Notes under the pieces: model-generated | The model's input: only the letters and a program-made list of their open reading frames with translations | Told to the model about the DNA's origin: nothing | Databases searched by the model: none | Source of the DNA: Odobenus rosmarus divergens | Taxonomy: Eukaryota; Chordata; Mammalia; Carnivora; Odobenidae | Assembly: GCF_000321225.1 (NCBI RefSeq) | Contig: NW_004450402.1 | Location: forward strand, 2,221,674-2,285,673 | Length of the DNA stretch: 64,000 nt | Reading direction: 5' to 3' | Part shown: in pieces, positions 20,542 through 32,214 of the stretch | Layout of the letters: every line of letters begins with the position of its first letter | Position numbering within the stretch: position 1 is the stretch's first letter | Made by a program: the position numbers and the translations under genes

Positions 20542-21644
20542 AACCACAAGAGAGTCATATTCAGAGAGAGGTGGCTTGTTTCTTATGTACCTGCACCAGA
20601 CAATGTGGCTTGTGATTAAAGGGTTATCCAGATACACAGGACCTCTGAGAAAACAATTGCTGTGTGGTAAGGCAGGGAGAGGTCCGGCAGGCCGGATGGC
20701 TCATTCATCACCTTACGGAAGGCACCCTCTCAAGATCATGTAAACGGGATGAAGAGCTCTCTCGGAAGGTTTCAACAAACATATGCCAGCCCTCTGAGTT
20801 CTCTGTCTGGGGTCATTTCACTTGAAATGACTCATCTTAATCTTTTAAGGTTCTGGGAAGTGTCAGATATATATCAGGCAGGAGGTCCCACGTCTCTTAA
20901 CTGCCGCCTTTATGACAGAGAAGAAATCCTTCCTGGATGACCACACTTGAAGGTAGAAAACAGCAGGGCAGAGTCCAGAGCTCTGCATGGATTGTTTACT
21001 CAAAATCCCTAATAATTACCAGAGAAAAAACTGGATTTAGGAAGCTAAATTCAAAACTTATTTTGGTGACCTTCAGAAAGGACCCTTCAGCACAAAAATT
21101 TATCATGAATGTTACCATGCTTTGCCCTTTGAAATGAAACTCACTTACTTCAGATTGAACATTGCTGGTTATTTTACCCACTTCTACTGCTGTATTTCTG
21201 GAGCATATTCCCTATCCTTTCCACAGATTTTGGTCTTTTATTTTTTCCAGTGGAAAAGGAATTTGTTGGATGATGTGTTCCTAGAATTCTTTCTGCAGTT
21301 TGTTCTAAGTCATTCATATCCTCTCTCCTAGTCTGTCACTCACCTCTGAACCATTTGCCCACTGTAATGGGTGAAAATGGCTAATCTAGATGCAGCTCAA
21401 TTCAACGCAGAGAGCTCCAGATTAAAAGCCAGGGACCAAGCCTATGATTTTCCTCTCAGTAGCATCACATCTTCTTGCTGCAATAAGCACTAAATCTTAT
21501 AGGTAAGTGAGGCATTTAATAAACACTATAGCCCTGGAACAAATTTATAAGCCCATAGAAATGAAAATCCATAAAATACCTAGAAAGTTACTGCACAAAG
21601 CAGTTGAACAACAGATGAAGATTTTACCCTGATGTTGCTTCTGC
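20542..21644. other. Unassigned non-coding sequence
   Basis: Nothing recognised. Three short overlapping open frames on both strands (20749-21331) have no known domain. Confidence 0.4.
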
Positions 21645-21900
21645 CATTCATTTATTCACTCATACATTCATACATTCATGCATTCAGCAACTATTTATCG
21701 AATGGCTACTATTCGTAGACACTAGAAATAGGATGGTGAACAAGGCAGACATGGTCCCAACAATCACAGAAGTTACATTCTAGTGGGAGGAGGTATGTAG
21801 AGAAGTTGAGAGGAAACCACAATAGCTTATGATAAATGCTATCATAATGGGAGAATCGTAATGTGCTATTGGGACCACAGAGGAGCGGCAACTAGCACAA
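21645..21900 (-). mobile_element. L2 3' end, antisense
   Basis: CATTCATTTATTCACTCATACATTCATACATTCATGCATTCAGCAACTATTTATCGAATGGCTACTA, then GGATGGTGAACAAGGCAGACATGGTCCC and GAAGTTACATTCTAGTGGG are the reversed L2 terminus in order. Confidence 0.8.
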
Positions 21901-21940
21901 GTGTGTGTGTGCATGTGTGTGTGTGTCTAATGTGTGTAGA
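21901..21940. repeat. Imperfect (GT)n
   Basis: GTGTGTGTGTGCATGTGTGTGTGTGTCTAATGTGTGTA: two GT blocks with small interruptions. Confidence 0.85.
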
Positions 21941-22000
21941 GGCTGGTCACCAAGGGCTCCCATGATTAAATCCCAGTTGATACTTAAAATATGAGTTTAA

Positions 22001-22205
22001 GGGGCTCCTGGGTGTCTCAGTCAGTTAAATGTCTGACTTCAGCTCAGGTCATGATCTCAAGGGTCCTGGGTTTGAGCCTCAAGTCGGGCTCCCCACTCCA
22101 CGGGGAGACTGCTTCTGGCCCTCTCCTTCTCCCTCTGCCCCTCCTCCTAATTACGCTCTCTCTTCCTCTCTCAAATAAATAAATAAAATCTTTTAAAAAT
22201 AAATG
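22001..22205 (+). mobile_element. Can-SINE, sense
   Basis: Head GGGGCTCCTGGGTGTCTCAG. TSD AAATATGAGTTTAA (21987-22000) and AAATAAGAGTTTAA (22206-22219), one mismatch. Confidence 0.93.
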
Positions 22206-22219
22206 AAATAAGAGTTTAA

Positions 22220-24189
22220 TTTAGACAAATAGAGGGCTGGGGTGGGGTGGGGAGACAAAGGACAACCAGTACGTACAAAGGCCCAGAGGCTGAAAAGAAG
22301 ATTCCGTTAATTCCATAATGTTTCGGCGATCATCCCACATTTTCCTTCTCTTCTCTGTGACAGAAGGCGGTATCTTAGCCAAACACTTGGGCAAGACTGT
22401 ATTTGGAGTTGCAAGCTGTTGCCCGTAAAAGTTATTTTCTCTGTTTATAATGGTTAAGCTGTTTGACTATGTCATTCATTGCATTCCCCACTGAAAATGT
22501 GACCAGCTCACAGACAGGGAGCATAGCTCAGTGTATTTCCCAGAAGCCAGGGTAGTATTCCTTACACAATGGAAGCTTTAGAAATGCTGGTGCTAAACAA
22601 ATAGATAAACAGCAGAGAGAGGTCGGCAACCAAGCTGGAGCTCCCAGAATTTTCAAGGGAGTGGCATTGTTTATCCACGGAGGTTTTTAAGCCAGCGTTA
22701 CTTGCTGAAGTTCCAACAGTAGGAGCTTAGCCACAAAGATCCTCAGTATATAGTATCTTGGCAATCCAAATAGTCACCTCCCCTCTGACTGAATTTGGTT
22801 GACTCCGTCGATAACAGAGGCCAAAATCAGGAGTTTCGAGTCCTGTGAAAGGTTCATTAGCTTCAGGGAGAGAGAGAGAGAAGACCCGTTCCACAGTCCC
22901 GCACATCGCCACACCCTGAACTCAGGCCAGGCTGAGGGAAATAGTGTTGCATAGAGCGTGTGGCCCACACTGTGAGCCAGGCACTTTACCAGGTGCTGTG
23001 GACATAAACATAAAGAAGTAGTTTCTGCTGCTAAGATACATCTGGCACATAGCAGTGGCTTGATAAATATTTGCTGAGAAACTGAGTGAACACAGTCCCA
23101 CGTATTTCAACAAAACACTTATCACAAACTATGTTACAGTTTTGTTTTTATAGTGGGACTTTCTCCTAGGCTGTGGAAATTTTTGTGTCCCATGGACTCT
23201 TTGTAGTATCTACCAAAGGACCTCCCCTGCAGTCCTGAAGGAACCCCTGCCATTGCTTTTGAAGACAGTAAGAGCCGCAGCTGCTGAGGGGGCCCTGGTC
23301 CCCCCTTATGGAGACTTTGGCGTGCCTCTGCTCCGATGTCACCCTACCCTGTGCGCAGCTGTTGGACCCAAAGAGCTGCTCTGAGAGTCGCAGTAGCCCT
23401 AAGAGCTCCGGAGTCATCCCGAGAGACTGTTCTACAAAAAAACGCACGTTTGTAAGTAAGCAGGACTCCACTCCATTCTCGGATTTCCAACTGCCAGTGC
23501 TCCTGGCCCCCAAGAGCAGAGGGTTCTGACAGGAGGAATCAGTAACTTTATTTCCTGATGCAGAGAACAAACATATTCCTTTCCTCTGAAACCTGGAAAA
23601 TCATATCCATTAGTGGCCTATTTATTCATAAACATCCTCAAAACGAGGGTTCTGTCGGCTCAGGTAAGGACAGTCTTAAATCTCAGGGAGTCAAGTTCTT
23701 CCTTTAATCAACCCCAATAATACTGGTCAGAAGCTCTGGTTTCGAGTTCTCTGAGCCATATGAGCAAGCCATTTTGCTTCCAGGGCATTTTCCTCAGCCT
23801 CTCTGGCATAAACTGCAACCAGGTCTTAGCTATTTCCTGTTTGAAGTGGTGTCTCAGACTTTGGGATTCATGTGGATCATTGAGCATGCTGAGAAAAATG
23901 AAGCAAGCAGTGTGACATCAAGGCGAGGTTGCCCTTTCCAGTGACGGGGGAGGGGGGGCGGGCAGACAAGATTAGCCAAATGGCAGTACTGTAACAGGTT
24001 CGAGGTGCAATTTTCATTACTCTCTGTAAAACTCACACTGATTTGGGGAGGAAGGAAGATAATAATGAACTGCACTCTCCCACAACTGAGCTTCACGGAC
24101 ACAAAAATGTTCTTCATCAAACTCCAACCTCTTTCATTTGTTTCTTCCTAATTCTCATCTCCTCAGCCTGGCTGGGAATATTCTCTGCC
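22220..24189. other. Mostly unassigned sequence with small L2 scraps
   Basis: G-rich stretch GGGCTGGGGTGGGGTGGGG at about 22233-22251 and another at about 23945-23962. A small L2/MIR-like piece (GAGCCAGGCACTTTACCAGGTGCTGTG.. CTGGCACATAGCAGTGGCTTGATAAATATT) lies at about 22970-23080. The minus-strand open frame at 23166-23570 (134 codons) overlaps a plus-strand frame at 23308-23529. Neither shows a domain or splice context I recognise. Confidence 0.4.
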
Positions 24190-25320
24190 CTGGTTTCTGT
24201 CATTGGGTCCTTGGATCATCATCCATCACTCACTCAGCAAGTATGTATTAGGTCCCTGTCGTGTACCAGGCCCTGGGACTAAGTTCCAGAGCTTCTGTCT
24301 AGTAATGAAGTATTTGAGGTAGAAAGCAGCGAGTACGATAAAAAGGCATCTATCTACAAGGCATGGGGGCCAGGGAAGGAAGAACTCTGTTCCAGCAGTT
24401 CTTGATAACTTTCCTACAAGTAAGACCCTGGAGCTGAGTCCGTCAGGACATAGGGGAGTTTCTGAGCGAATAAGTACAGGAAGAGAAGCAGGGGGCCGGA
24501 GACAGAACTCCGGGGAAAGAAAGAAGGCTAGCAGCAGCCAGTGCTTACTGCCGTGTGTGTCACTGACATGTTTATCATGTCCTATGCACTGTTCCATGTT
24601 CTTTACCGGCATTCATCTTTTTAATCCTCACAAAAACTCTATGAGATAGTTTCACTGTGGCAACTAACACACAGAGAGACAAGCAAGTTGGCCAAAATCA
24701 CACAACTAAAAAGTGACGAGTCCACAGTAAGAATCAGAGCTTGAGCCCTTAACCGATAGGATAGTGTAGAGAAAGCTATGTGCACGGGTCCAGAAATGCG
24801 AGAACAAGGCCTTCCGGGGGAAACGGGAGTCAATGCGAAGGGACAGAGTGGTCACCAGGGAGCATCAGAAGCAAATGAGAGTGAAGAGATAATGGCCAGG
24901 TTAGAGAGGGTTGCACACCCTGCTGAAGTTTGTACTTAAGCCTCAGAGCACTGGGAGCCATGAAAGGGTCTCTACCCAAGCTCAGATCTGCATTTCCGGA
25001 AGATGACTGACAGCAGGGTGGAGGAGGGATTGCAGAGGAGCCAGCAAGCAGAGACCAGTTGAGACAGTAATGTCGCTGTACAGGTGAGAGCAGGGAAGGG
25101 ACAGGGGGAGGGGAGGGAGAGCTACAGGAGCTATTTAAATGATAGAATTTATAGAAGTAGGAGGGAAGCCGGCAGGAGTGGAATTTGATCCAGAAGGAAA
25201 GGAGAGAAGAATGACTTCTAGGTTCAGGCTTGGGTAGAAGCAATGCCATTAACCAGAACAGGGAATGCAAGAGAAGTATTTGGTTTAGGAGAGACACTTT
25301 GTTCAGTTGGGGAATACTAC
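24190..25320 (-). mobile_element. L2 remnant, antisense, long
   Basis: Starts with the reversed terminus (CATCACTCACTCAGCAAGTATGTATTAGGTCCCTGTCGTGTACCAGGCCCTGG). From about 24800 it follows the reversed L2 3' third: TGGCCAGGTTAGAGAGGG, GAGCCATGAAAGGGTCTCTACC, CAGATCTGCATTTCCGGAAGATGACTG, GACCAGTTGAGACAG and ACTTCTAGGTTCAGGCTTGGGTAGAAGCAATGCCATTAACC. The 155-codon frame at 24830-25297(-) lies within it. Confidence 0.75.
24545..24770 (-). mobile_element. MIR, antisense, nested in L2
   Basis: TGTTCCATGTTCTTTACCGGCATTCATCTTTTTAATCCTCACAAAAACTCTATGAGATAG, then AGTTGGCCAAAATCACACAACTAAAAAGTGACGAG and GAGCCCTTAACCGATAGG. Confidence 0.75.
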
Positions 25321-25324
25321 ACTT

Positions 25325-26090
25325 AAGATGCCTGTCCCAGCTAACATTGCTATGTAACCAACCATCTTAAAACTTAATAGTTTATTTTCGTTTATTTTTT
25401 TAAAAGATTTTATTTATTTGAGAGAGACAGAGAGTGTGGGTGGTGGTGCACGAGCAGGGGGAGGGGCAGAGGCAGAGGGAGAAGCAGACTCCCCGCTGAG
25501 CAGGGAGCCCGACGAGGGGCTCAGTCCCAGGACCCCGAGATTGTGACCCAAGCCAAAGGCAGACGTCCAACCGACTGAGCCACCCAGGTGCCCCAAAACT
25601 TAATAGTTTAAAACCATAATTTATGCTTGTTGCTCCTGGGTCTGTGAGTCAAGTGGGTGCAGCTGGGCAATTCTTGCTCGGAGTCTCTCAGATAATTACT
25701 GTCAGATGTTGGCTGGGCTGTAATCTTCTGAAGGCTCAGTTGGGCTGGTTGTCCAAGATGGCTCACTCGCATGGGTGGCAGCTGATGCTGGCTTTTGGAT
25801 AGGAGTTCAGTGGGGCTTTTCCACCTACACGTGGCCTCTCCGTGTGACTTGAGCTTCTCACAGCAGGACAGCTGGCTTATAAGAGATAGAGTCCAAAGAA
25901 AAAGCATTTCTAGAGGCTTAGGCAGAAATTGCAAGGCTTCTAATAACCTAGCTTTGGAAATTATTTAGTAGTTAGGACTGGGTCACAGGGTCAGTCCAGA
26001 TTCAAGGAGTGGGGGCTTCCTTGGACTTGAAGACTGAGAAACATATCTCACTGGGGCCCATCTTTGGAGACTAACACAGTGCCTTTGGGG
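25325..26090 (+). mobile_element. Unassigned ancient repeat inside L2
   Basis: CATTGCTATGTAACCAACCATCTTAAAACTTAATAGTTTA, then CAGCTGGGCAATTCTTGCTCGG, GTCCAAGATGGCTCACTCGCATGGGTGGCAGCTGATGCTGG, CACGTGGCCTCTCCGTGTGACTTGAGCTTCTCACAGCAGG and CAGATTCAAGGAGTGGG follow a pattern common to many mammalian loci. I cannot name its family. It separates two blocks of the same antisense L2. Confidence 0.5.
25385..25594 (-). mobile_element. Can-SINE, antisense
   Basis: Ends CTGAGCCACCCAGGTGCCCC. The 16-bp TSD AAAACTTAATAGTTTA at 25369-25384 and 25595-25610 is perfect. Confidence 0.95.
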
Positions 26091-26094
26091 CATG

Positions 26095-26635
26095 CAGTTA
26101 CAGAAGTTTAATAGGTATTTAAGTTATGGGTCTCTAGTTCAGAAAGAAATCTGGGCTGGGAATCTAGCTGAGAAGATAATCAGTATGTAGGCAATGATGA
26201 AAACCATGGATGTAGATGAGGTCTCCCAGGAGAATATGCAGAACACAGCGAAAATAACTCCAGGGGAAGAACCTTGAAACGCCAACATCTAAATGGTAAG
26301 CACTGGAACAATGAGCCCCTAACGGAGACCAAGAGCTAAAGAAGCAGAGAAAACCATGAAAGAATGTACTTATACAAGCCAAACACAACATGTCAAGAGT
26401 GTCAGATGCTGCAGAGAGGCAAAGTCAGGTGGGACCTGAAAACTGTTCTCACCAGCTTTGCCAATTAGGTGTTCATGGGTGACTTTTGTAGGAATAGTTT
26501 TAGGGAATAGGAAAAAGCAAAGAAAAAAATAAAACAGACTGAAGTGAAATAGACAATGACTGGTAGCTGAGAGAGAGCAGGCAAGAAACTATGACGAGAC
26601 ACACAATGGAAGGAAGACTTGTATTTTAAGATGGT
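26095..26635 (-). mobile_element. L2 remnant, antisense (continuation)
   Basis: ATAATCAGTATGTAGGCAATGATGAAAACCATGGATGTAGATGAGGTCTCCCAGGAGAATATGCAGAA is the reversed L2 segment that follows the one ending near 25320. AGTGTCAGATGCTGCAGAGAGGCAAAGTCAGGTGGG comes next in order. Confidence 0.7.
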
Positions 26636-26639
26636 TAGG

Positions 26640-26755
26640 GCAAGGACTCTGGGGTCGTATTGCCCATTTGCACTGATTTGCATATTGGCCCTCCCAGCGG
26701 CGTCATACTGATCTCTCTCCTAACTTAACCTCTCCAACCCTCACTTTTCTCCGAA
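26640..26755 (+). mobile_element. MIR, sense
   Basis: AAGGACTCTGGGGTCGTATTGCCCATTTGCA..CTAACTTAACCTCTCCAACCCTCACTTTTCTCC follows the MIR plus-strand order. Confidence 0.6.
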
Positions 26756-27130
26756 GAAAATGACATTTAAACTGGCACTTGAAGGAGGACCAGGAATCAG
26801 CCAGGCAGCGGGTTGGGAGAATAAAGGTTTCGGCTGGGGTAACAGCAAGGAGGTGAGTTTGGAACACACTTGGCTTGTGCAAGAAAAAGACTGGAGTGGG
26901 ACGGGCTGACAGGAGAGGCAGGAGAGGCAGGGGGGCGATGTGGTCTGTGGAGTAGCATGAGACTTGGGGAGGAAGAGACAAGAGTCTGATCTTTCTGGGC
27001 TTTCTGGGCATTATACTTGGTGGGGGGAGAGGGGGAGGGACGTGGGTTTTATTCTAAGTCCAAAGGGAAGTCATTAGAAAGTTGTAAACAAATGAATGAC
27101 ATTATTTGACACATTTTAAAAAGATCACTC
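26756..27130 (-). mobile_element. L2 remnant, antisense (second copy, first part)
   Basis: ACATTTAAACTGGCACTTGAAGGAGGACCAGGAATCAGCCAGGCAG, CAGCAAGGAGGTGAGTTTGG and GGGTTTTATTCTAAGTCCAAAGGGAAGTCATTAGAAAG..TTTAAAAAGATCACTC. It breaks at GATCACTC and resumes at about 28478. Confidence 0.75.
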
Positions 27131-27132
27131 AT

Positions 27133-27326
27133 GGGGCGCCTGGGTGGCTCAGTCGGTTAAGTGTCTGCCTTCAGCTCAGGTCATGGTCCCAGGAATTGAG
27201 CCCTGTGTCAGGCTCCCTGCCCAACAGAGGAGTCTGCTTCTCCCTCTCCCTCTCCCCCTGCTTGTGTGTGCCCTCTCTCTCTCTCTCTCTCTCAAATAAA
27301 TCAATAAATAACTCTGTTTTTTAAAA
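27133..27326 (+). mobile_element. Can-SINE, sense, at an L2/L1 junction
   Basis: Canonical GGGGCGCCTGGGTGGCTCAG head at 27133 with a 10-base gap in the body (GGTCCCAGGAATTGAGCC). No clean TSD, probably because it sits at the junction of two older elements. Confidence 0.9.
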
Positions 27327-27974
27327 ATAAACGTACACCTACCCAGCAATTCTACTCCTAGGTATTCACCCAAAACAAACGAAAACATGTGTTCACAAAA
27401 AGACTCATGCAAGAATATTCATAGCCATTTTATTTGTAGTAGCCAAAAACTGGAAAAAGTTCACATATCCATCAATTAAAAAATTATAAACTCACTGCAA
27501 TATAGTCATAAGTAGACTATTACTCAGCAATAAAAGTAAGTGAATTACTGATACAGGCAACAACATGCTATGTGAGTCCATTCCTATGACTCTCTAACAG
27601 GCAAAGGCCACCTATAATGGAAAAAACTTCGAACAGTGGTTTCTTCTGGGGTAGGAGTGGGAGCAGGGGTTGCCTGGGAAGGGTATTAGGGAACTTCCTG
27701 AAGGCATAGTTAATGTTCTGTACTTGATAAGAGTTAGGGTTCAACAGTTGCCCAAACTCAGCAAATGTAAATTTAGGAGTTAAATTTCATATTAAAACAA
27801 ACCAAAAAACCCCACACAATTATTGAACTCTCGTGAATTTTATCTATGCCGAAGGCTTTTTACAGAGAAGGGTACTAATATCTGCAATTTCTTTGAAATA
27901 CACCCAATTTAAGGTGGATTTGTGATGAACGGGGGGAGAGATGGATGGCCAGAAATATAGTAAAGCAAGTATAT
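27327..27974 (+). mobile_element. Old L1 3' region, sense
   Basis: CTACCCAGCAATTCTACTCCTAGGTATTCACCC, CATAGCCATTTTATTTGTAGTAGCCAAAAACTGG and TATTACTCAGCAATAAAAG are L1M 3' landmarks. The L1 terminus appears after an LTR insertion, at 28373-28475. Confidence 0.8.
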
Positions 27975-28372
27975 GCGTTTTGGGCTGAATTGTGTCATCT
28001 CAAAATTCACATGTGGAAGTCCTAACCCCCATTCCTGGGAACGGAACACTATTTGGTGATAGGAGCTTTCAGAGGTAATTAAGGTAATACGCGAGGTCAT
28101 CTGGGTGGGTCCTAATCCAGTGAGTGGTCTCCTCACAGGAAGAAGAGATGAGCATACAAATAACACAGACCGAGGGACAACCGTGTGAGGACACACGGAG
28201 ACAATGGCCGTTTGCAAGCCAAAGACATGAGCCTCGGAAGACCCCAAACCTACTAACACCTTGATTTTGGACTTCTAGCCTCCCAAATGGTGAGAAAATA
28301 AATTTTTGTTGCTTGAGCTATCCGGTCCGTGGTATTTTGTTATGGCAGCCTTAGCAAACTAATACATATAAG
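27975..28372 (+). mobile_element. MLT1-like solo LTR (ERVL-MaLR)
   Basis: GGGCTGAATTGTGTCATCTCAAAATTCACATGTGGAAGTCCTAACCCCC at the start and CCTTGATTTTGGACTTCTAGCCTCCCAAATGGTGAGAAAATAAATTTTTGTTGCTTGAGC, then GTGGTATTTTGTTATGGCAGCCTTAGCAAACTAATACA at the end. An ancient retrovirus-like LTR with no internal coding region. Confidence 0.85.
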
Positions 28373-28475
28373 GAAAATGTTAATGGCAGAAACTAGGTAA
28401 TAGGTATGAATATTCACTACAAAATTACTTCAACTTTGCTGCATATTTCAAAATTCGCATAGTGAAACATGTGGG
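28373..28475 (+). mobile_element. L1 3' terminus, sense
   Basis: TGGCAGAAACTAGGTAATAGGTATGAATATTCACTACAAAATTACTTCAACTTTGCTGCATATTTCAAAATTCGCATAGTGAAA closes the L1 begun at 27327. Confidence 0.75.
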
Positions 28476-28860
28476 GGGGATCACTCTGATCCCTGTGTTT
28501 AACGGATTTGGGGAACTGTGGAAGGTAGGAGGAGGGGGTTACAGTGACTGAAGTGAAGAATGGTGGGAACTTGTTCTAGGATGATGGTGAGAGTGGGCTT
28601 GGAGAGAAATGGGCAGATTCTACATTTACATGAGAGATGGAAACAGCAGGACTCTCTGAGACACTGGATACAGAATATGAATGAAATGACAAAATCAAAG
28701 ATGACTGCTATGTATTTCTACAACTGGGTGGCCAGTCGTATTTACTAAGAGGGAAAATATACAAGTCACGGGAGCAAATCCCAAGTCTTGTTTGGTCCTG
28801 TTACGTTTGAAATGCCCATGGGATACCCACCTGCTATGGTCAAGGAGTAAGTTAAATATT
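28476..28860 (-). mobile_element. L2 remnant, antisense (second copy, continuation)
   Basis: GATCACTCTGATCCCTGTG repeats the left break at 27123 and continues the reversed L2 (GGATGATGGTGAGAGTGGGCTTGGAGAGAAATGGGCAGATTC.. GTTTGAAATGCCCATGGGATACCC). The L1/LTR/SINE stack thus sits inside this L2. Confidence 0.7.
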
Positions 28861-29063
28861 AAACGTAGAACTCAGACGATGCAAAGCATTTGAATGGCTT
28901 AGCACCAGGCCTGATACATAGTAAACATAATAAATGCTTAATATTACCGCTAATTATTTTTGTAATTATGAGGTGTGACTAGAGGTAGATCTATTAACAT
29001 TGAATATCTGTATACTGGTATATTCTGCCTGAGAAAGGAGATAAGATTAAAAATATATGATTA

Positions 29064-29260
29064 GGGGGCGCCTGGGTGGCTCAGTCATTAAGCGTCTGCC
29101 TTCGGCTCAGGTCATGATCCCAGCGTCCTGGGATCGGGCCCCACATCGGGCTCCCTACTCGGCGGGAAGCCTGCTTCTCCCTCTCCCACTCCCCCTGCAA
29201 GTGTTTCCTCTCTCGCTGTCTCTCTCTGTGTCAAATAAATAAATAAAATCTCAGAAAATA
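29064..29260 (+). mobile_element. Can-SINE, sense
   Basis: Arctoid-like body with GCGGGAAGCCTGCTTCTCCC. The 14-bp TSD AAAATATATGATTA at 29050-29063 and 29261-29274 is perfect. Confidence 0.95.
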
Positions 29261-29274
29261 AAAATATATGATTA

Positions 29275-30029
29275 AATCTGAGATGCTGTGTGAAATGGCT
29301 AATAGCATTTGCACAAGCCCCTGCACCGAATAACATAGGGCTGAGTGAGCTCAGGCTGTCCTGTTATCTCATCCATCCCTCAGGCACCGTCACTTCCAAA
29401 TGAACTCAGAGAAATGAGAATTTATTCTCCATTAAATAACTCATCCTAATGTTTAATAACTACTACAGTCACTTGGGGGTTTTTTCCCCAATTTGAATTT
29501 GTCTAAATATAGCGAGAGCTCAAATTCTTGGCCCCAGAATGCAGCTTCTTAAAGTCTTAATATATGGTATGATTTTGTTTCTGTTTATCTGATAGGTCAG
29601 AGTCCCTAGATGGACTTGCAGTGCAGTATCCTTGGATGCAAAAATGTAACACATTTTAGACATCTTTGTTAGAATTTTATATTCTTCATCAGATACGGCA
29701 CACAGATAGCGCCCCTAGAATAACCATGTAGGCAGGAAAATTGGGGGGGCAATGAAAACCTGTCATCCATGTCATTATTTCTGCATTCTGCCTTTCGGGA
29801 GGAGGAGAAGTGTCACTCAGGGCATCTCTGCAATTGCCTGAGCTGCATCGGTGTCCCCGGCTGCCTGACACGATCCTGTCGAGCTTGCTGACACCCTCCT
29901 GTTTCCTCCCCTATCTGTGCATCCCTACTCTCTTCTCAGTGGAAACAGGCCCGGTATTTGTTCCAACTGAATGGTAAATATTGGCATGCACAATTTTGAT
30001 GGGGTTTCTATTTTTAAAAGAACAGCTAC
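29275..30029. other. Unassigned non-coding sequence
   Basis: Nothing recognised. Confidence 0.4.
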
Positions 30030-30215
30030 CAGCTGCCTTGGGTGCTCGACAATGTGCTAGACACCACGCCCAGTGTCATTTCATTCACCCTTCATAGCAA
30101 AGGTCCTCCGAGGTGGTATCTATTGTTACTTCGTTTTACAGATGAAGTAGCTTATACTCCAGGAGTTTAAGTAACCTGCTCCACTCGTAAGTGAGAGAAC
30201 TGGGGTTCAAAATGA
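30030..30215 (-). mobile_element. MIR, antisense
   Basis: GACAATGTGCTAGACACCACGCCCAGTGTCATTTCATTCACCC, GTTTTACAGATGAAGTAGCTTATACTCCAGGAGTTTAAGTAACC and CTCGTAAGTGAGAGAACTGGGGTTCAAAATG. Confidence 0.75.
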
Positions 30216-31690
30216 AGTCACACAGTCAACAGAGAAAAATCTCCTAACTGCTCTATATATCCTCAGCATCACTGATGAGCATACCCTCAGGAGGCCAGGG
30301 GCTTAGCAGCATGGGCTGATCCCCCTGACTCCTCAGCAGCCATGAAGCTCCCAGCTTTTTGTTCTTCCTCTGAGGGAACAGCTGAATGAGCAGCTCCTTT
30401 TCTGTATGAATCTGAAGGTTTCCCCAGCAAGGCCTCCTACACGGGCCTTCAGACCCTCTCAACTCCTCCCTCACGCCTGTAGTGTTTTTCCAGGGCATAA
30501 ACCTTCCCATCTCCCAGTGACGATGAATCCATCTGGATTAGATTTAGCTACTGGAGATGGGGCGGGAAAGGAGAAAGAGCAGCTAGCTATAAAAGGCCAT
30601 AGAAAGACCAGGAAACTATTCAGGAATAAGTAGGTAGGCTCTGAAGTCAGACTTCACCTACCAAGCTGCTGATTGCCAATCGGCCCATTCCAAAAAGAAT
30701 GAAAGGGTAACGTTTGCTTGCCCCCAGTCTATTCTTTCCACTTTGGAGCCCACACATCCAGCGTATGGGACTTCACACAGCACTAAAACCAAGCTCCCAC
30801 CTTGCCTCTTGCCCTTCTTGCTGCAATTTATATGCATTTATATTTTTAAAAGCTGATCATTTGGAGAAAGGAGTTCATTTCTCAACAAAAATCTACAGCT
30901 GGTATAAATCAAAATTTCCATAAGGCTTTCACTCCATGTTGCTCTGCTGGGCACCAAGAAAGCAGCATCTCTGCTTGATCTGGAGAATGGTGATCACAGG
31001 TGAGCTATTCTGCACCACTGGTCTCATTCAGACCATCTCTAAGGTGTCCCATGGGGGCCTAAGCTGTTTAGTAGAGGCTTCAGGAATGGGCTAGGAGAAT
31101 AATGGTAAAGAGATTTGCCTGGGAGTGCTGGGGTAATTCTATTACTTAAGTCACAAAGTCAAATTAATTCCAATGAAATATTTATGAGGTTTATTTACTA
31201 TCTATCTTCCACATTAGACTAGGGCTGGATTAAGAGGCAACCCAGCCAGTCAACTATCCCAAACATCAATCTAAAAGGGGAGCTAAAACCACGTACTGCT
31301 AAAACCTGGCCGGGATGTCATAAGAAGGAAGCAGTGTGTATTGACCTCATCACTTTCAGAGCACTAAATATGAACGGAAGAAACACTAAATGCCTCCCAG
31401 CAAGAAGGAAAAATATCAAAGGAACAAGTTAAACCGCATTCTAAGGAGCTGGAAGGAATTAGCCCCAGGGCTTTTGCTTTGTTAGATGAGACTTACAGAT
31501 TTGAGGGCAGCTAAATTGCTCTGGACCAGAGAGAAGAGGCAGAGAGCACTCCCGCTAAAAAGCACTCCGATCCCTCCCTCTCAGTTTAAGGGATGCCAAA
31601 TTATTCCCCTGGCCGGGGTAGCCACCCATCTTGGTGTGGCTCTGGCTGGAGGGACAGCTCCATGTAGACAGGGCTGCAGCTGTTATGTTC
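30216..31690. other. Unassigned non-coding sequence
   Basis: No gene or repeat recognised. Overlapping opposite-strand frames at 30253-30633 look like chance frames. Confidence 0.4.
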
Positions 31691-31707
31691 AAGACTGTCC
31701 ACTCAGC

Positions 31708-31909
31708 GGGCACCTGGGTGGCTCAGTTGGTTAAACGACTGCCTTCGGCTCAGGTCATGATCCTGGAGTCCTGGGATAGAGTCCTGCATCGGGCTCCCTG
31801 CTCAGTGGGGAGTCTGTTCTCCCTCTGACCCTCCCCCCTCTCATGCTCTCTCTCTCTCATTCTCTCTCTCAAATAAATAAATAAATAAAATCTTTTAAAA
31901 AAAAAGAAA
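31708..31909 (+). mobile_element. Can-SINE, sense, young-looking
   Basis: CTCTCTCTCTCATTCTCTCTCTC region and a long AAATAAATAAATAAATAAAA tail. The 17-bp TSD AAGACTGTCCACTCAGC at 31691-31707 and 31910-31926 is perfect. Confidence 0.96.
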
Positions 31910-31926
31910 AAGACTGTCCACTCAGC

Positions 31927-32214
31927 ATCTAGCTCTGTGCCTGCCAGTGTGCACCCTAGAGGCATGCCATGGCTCTGCTCTAGGGGGCGCCATTCGCAGA
32001 TTGTGGGGTCAGTGTATCAGCCTCCCAGGCAGTGCAGTACCATGTGGGCTGCATACAGGGACCCCAAGATTTGTAGGTTGGCCTATTGAATGAGTAAATA
32101 ACATGTAGACAGAGAAGGATTAACTTTTCTCCCCCAGCCTTTTCTCCCCACATCTGTGTCATTGCCTTCATTTAGTCTTATGCCTTCCTCAGTTGACTTG
32201 AGCAGGGCAGAAGG
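31927..32214. other. Unassigned non-coding sequence
   Basis: Nothing recognised. Confidence 0.4.

Noticed and set aside
23166..23570. 134-codon open frame on the minus strand as a possible exon or gene
   Set aside because: No domain, no recognisable splice sites at its ends, and a competing open frame on the opposite strand. GC-richer sequence lowers stop frequency.
24830..25297. 155-codon minus-strand frame
   Set aside because: Lies within antisense L2 and its translation is low-complexity Ser/Leu/Pro-rich with no conserved motif.
27975..28372. Intact endogenous retrovirus
   Set aside because: Only one LTR-like unit is present, with no gag, pol or env sequence around it.
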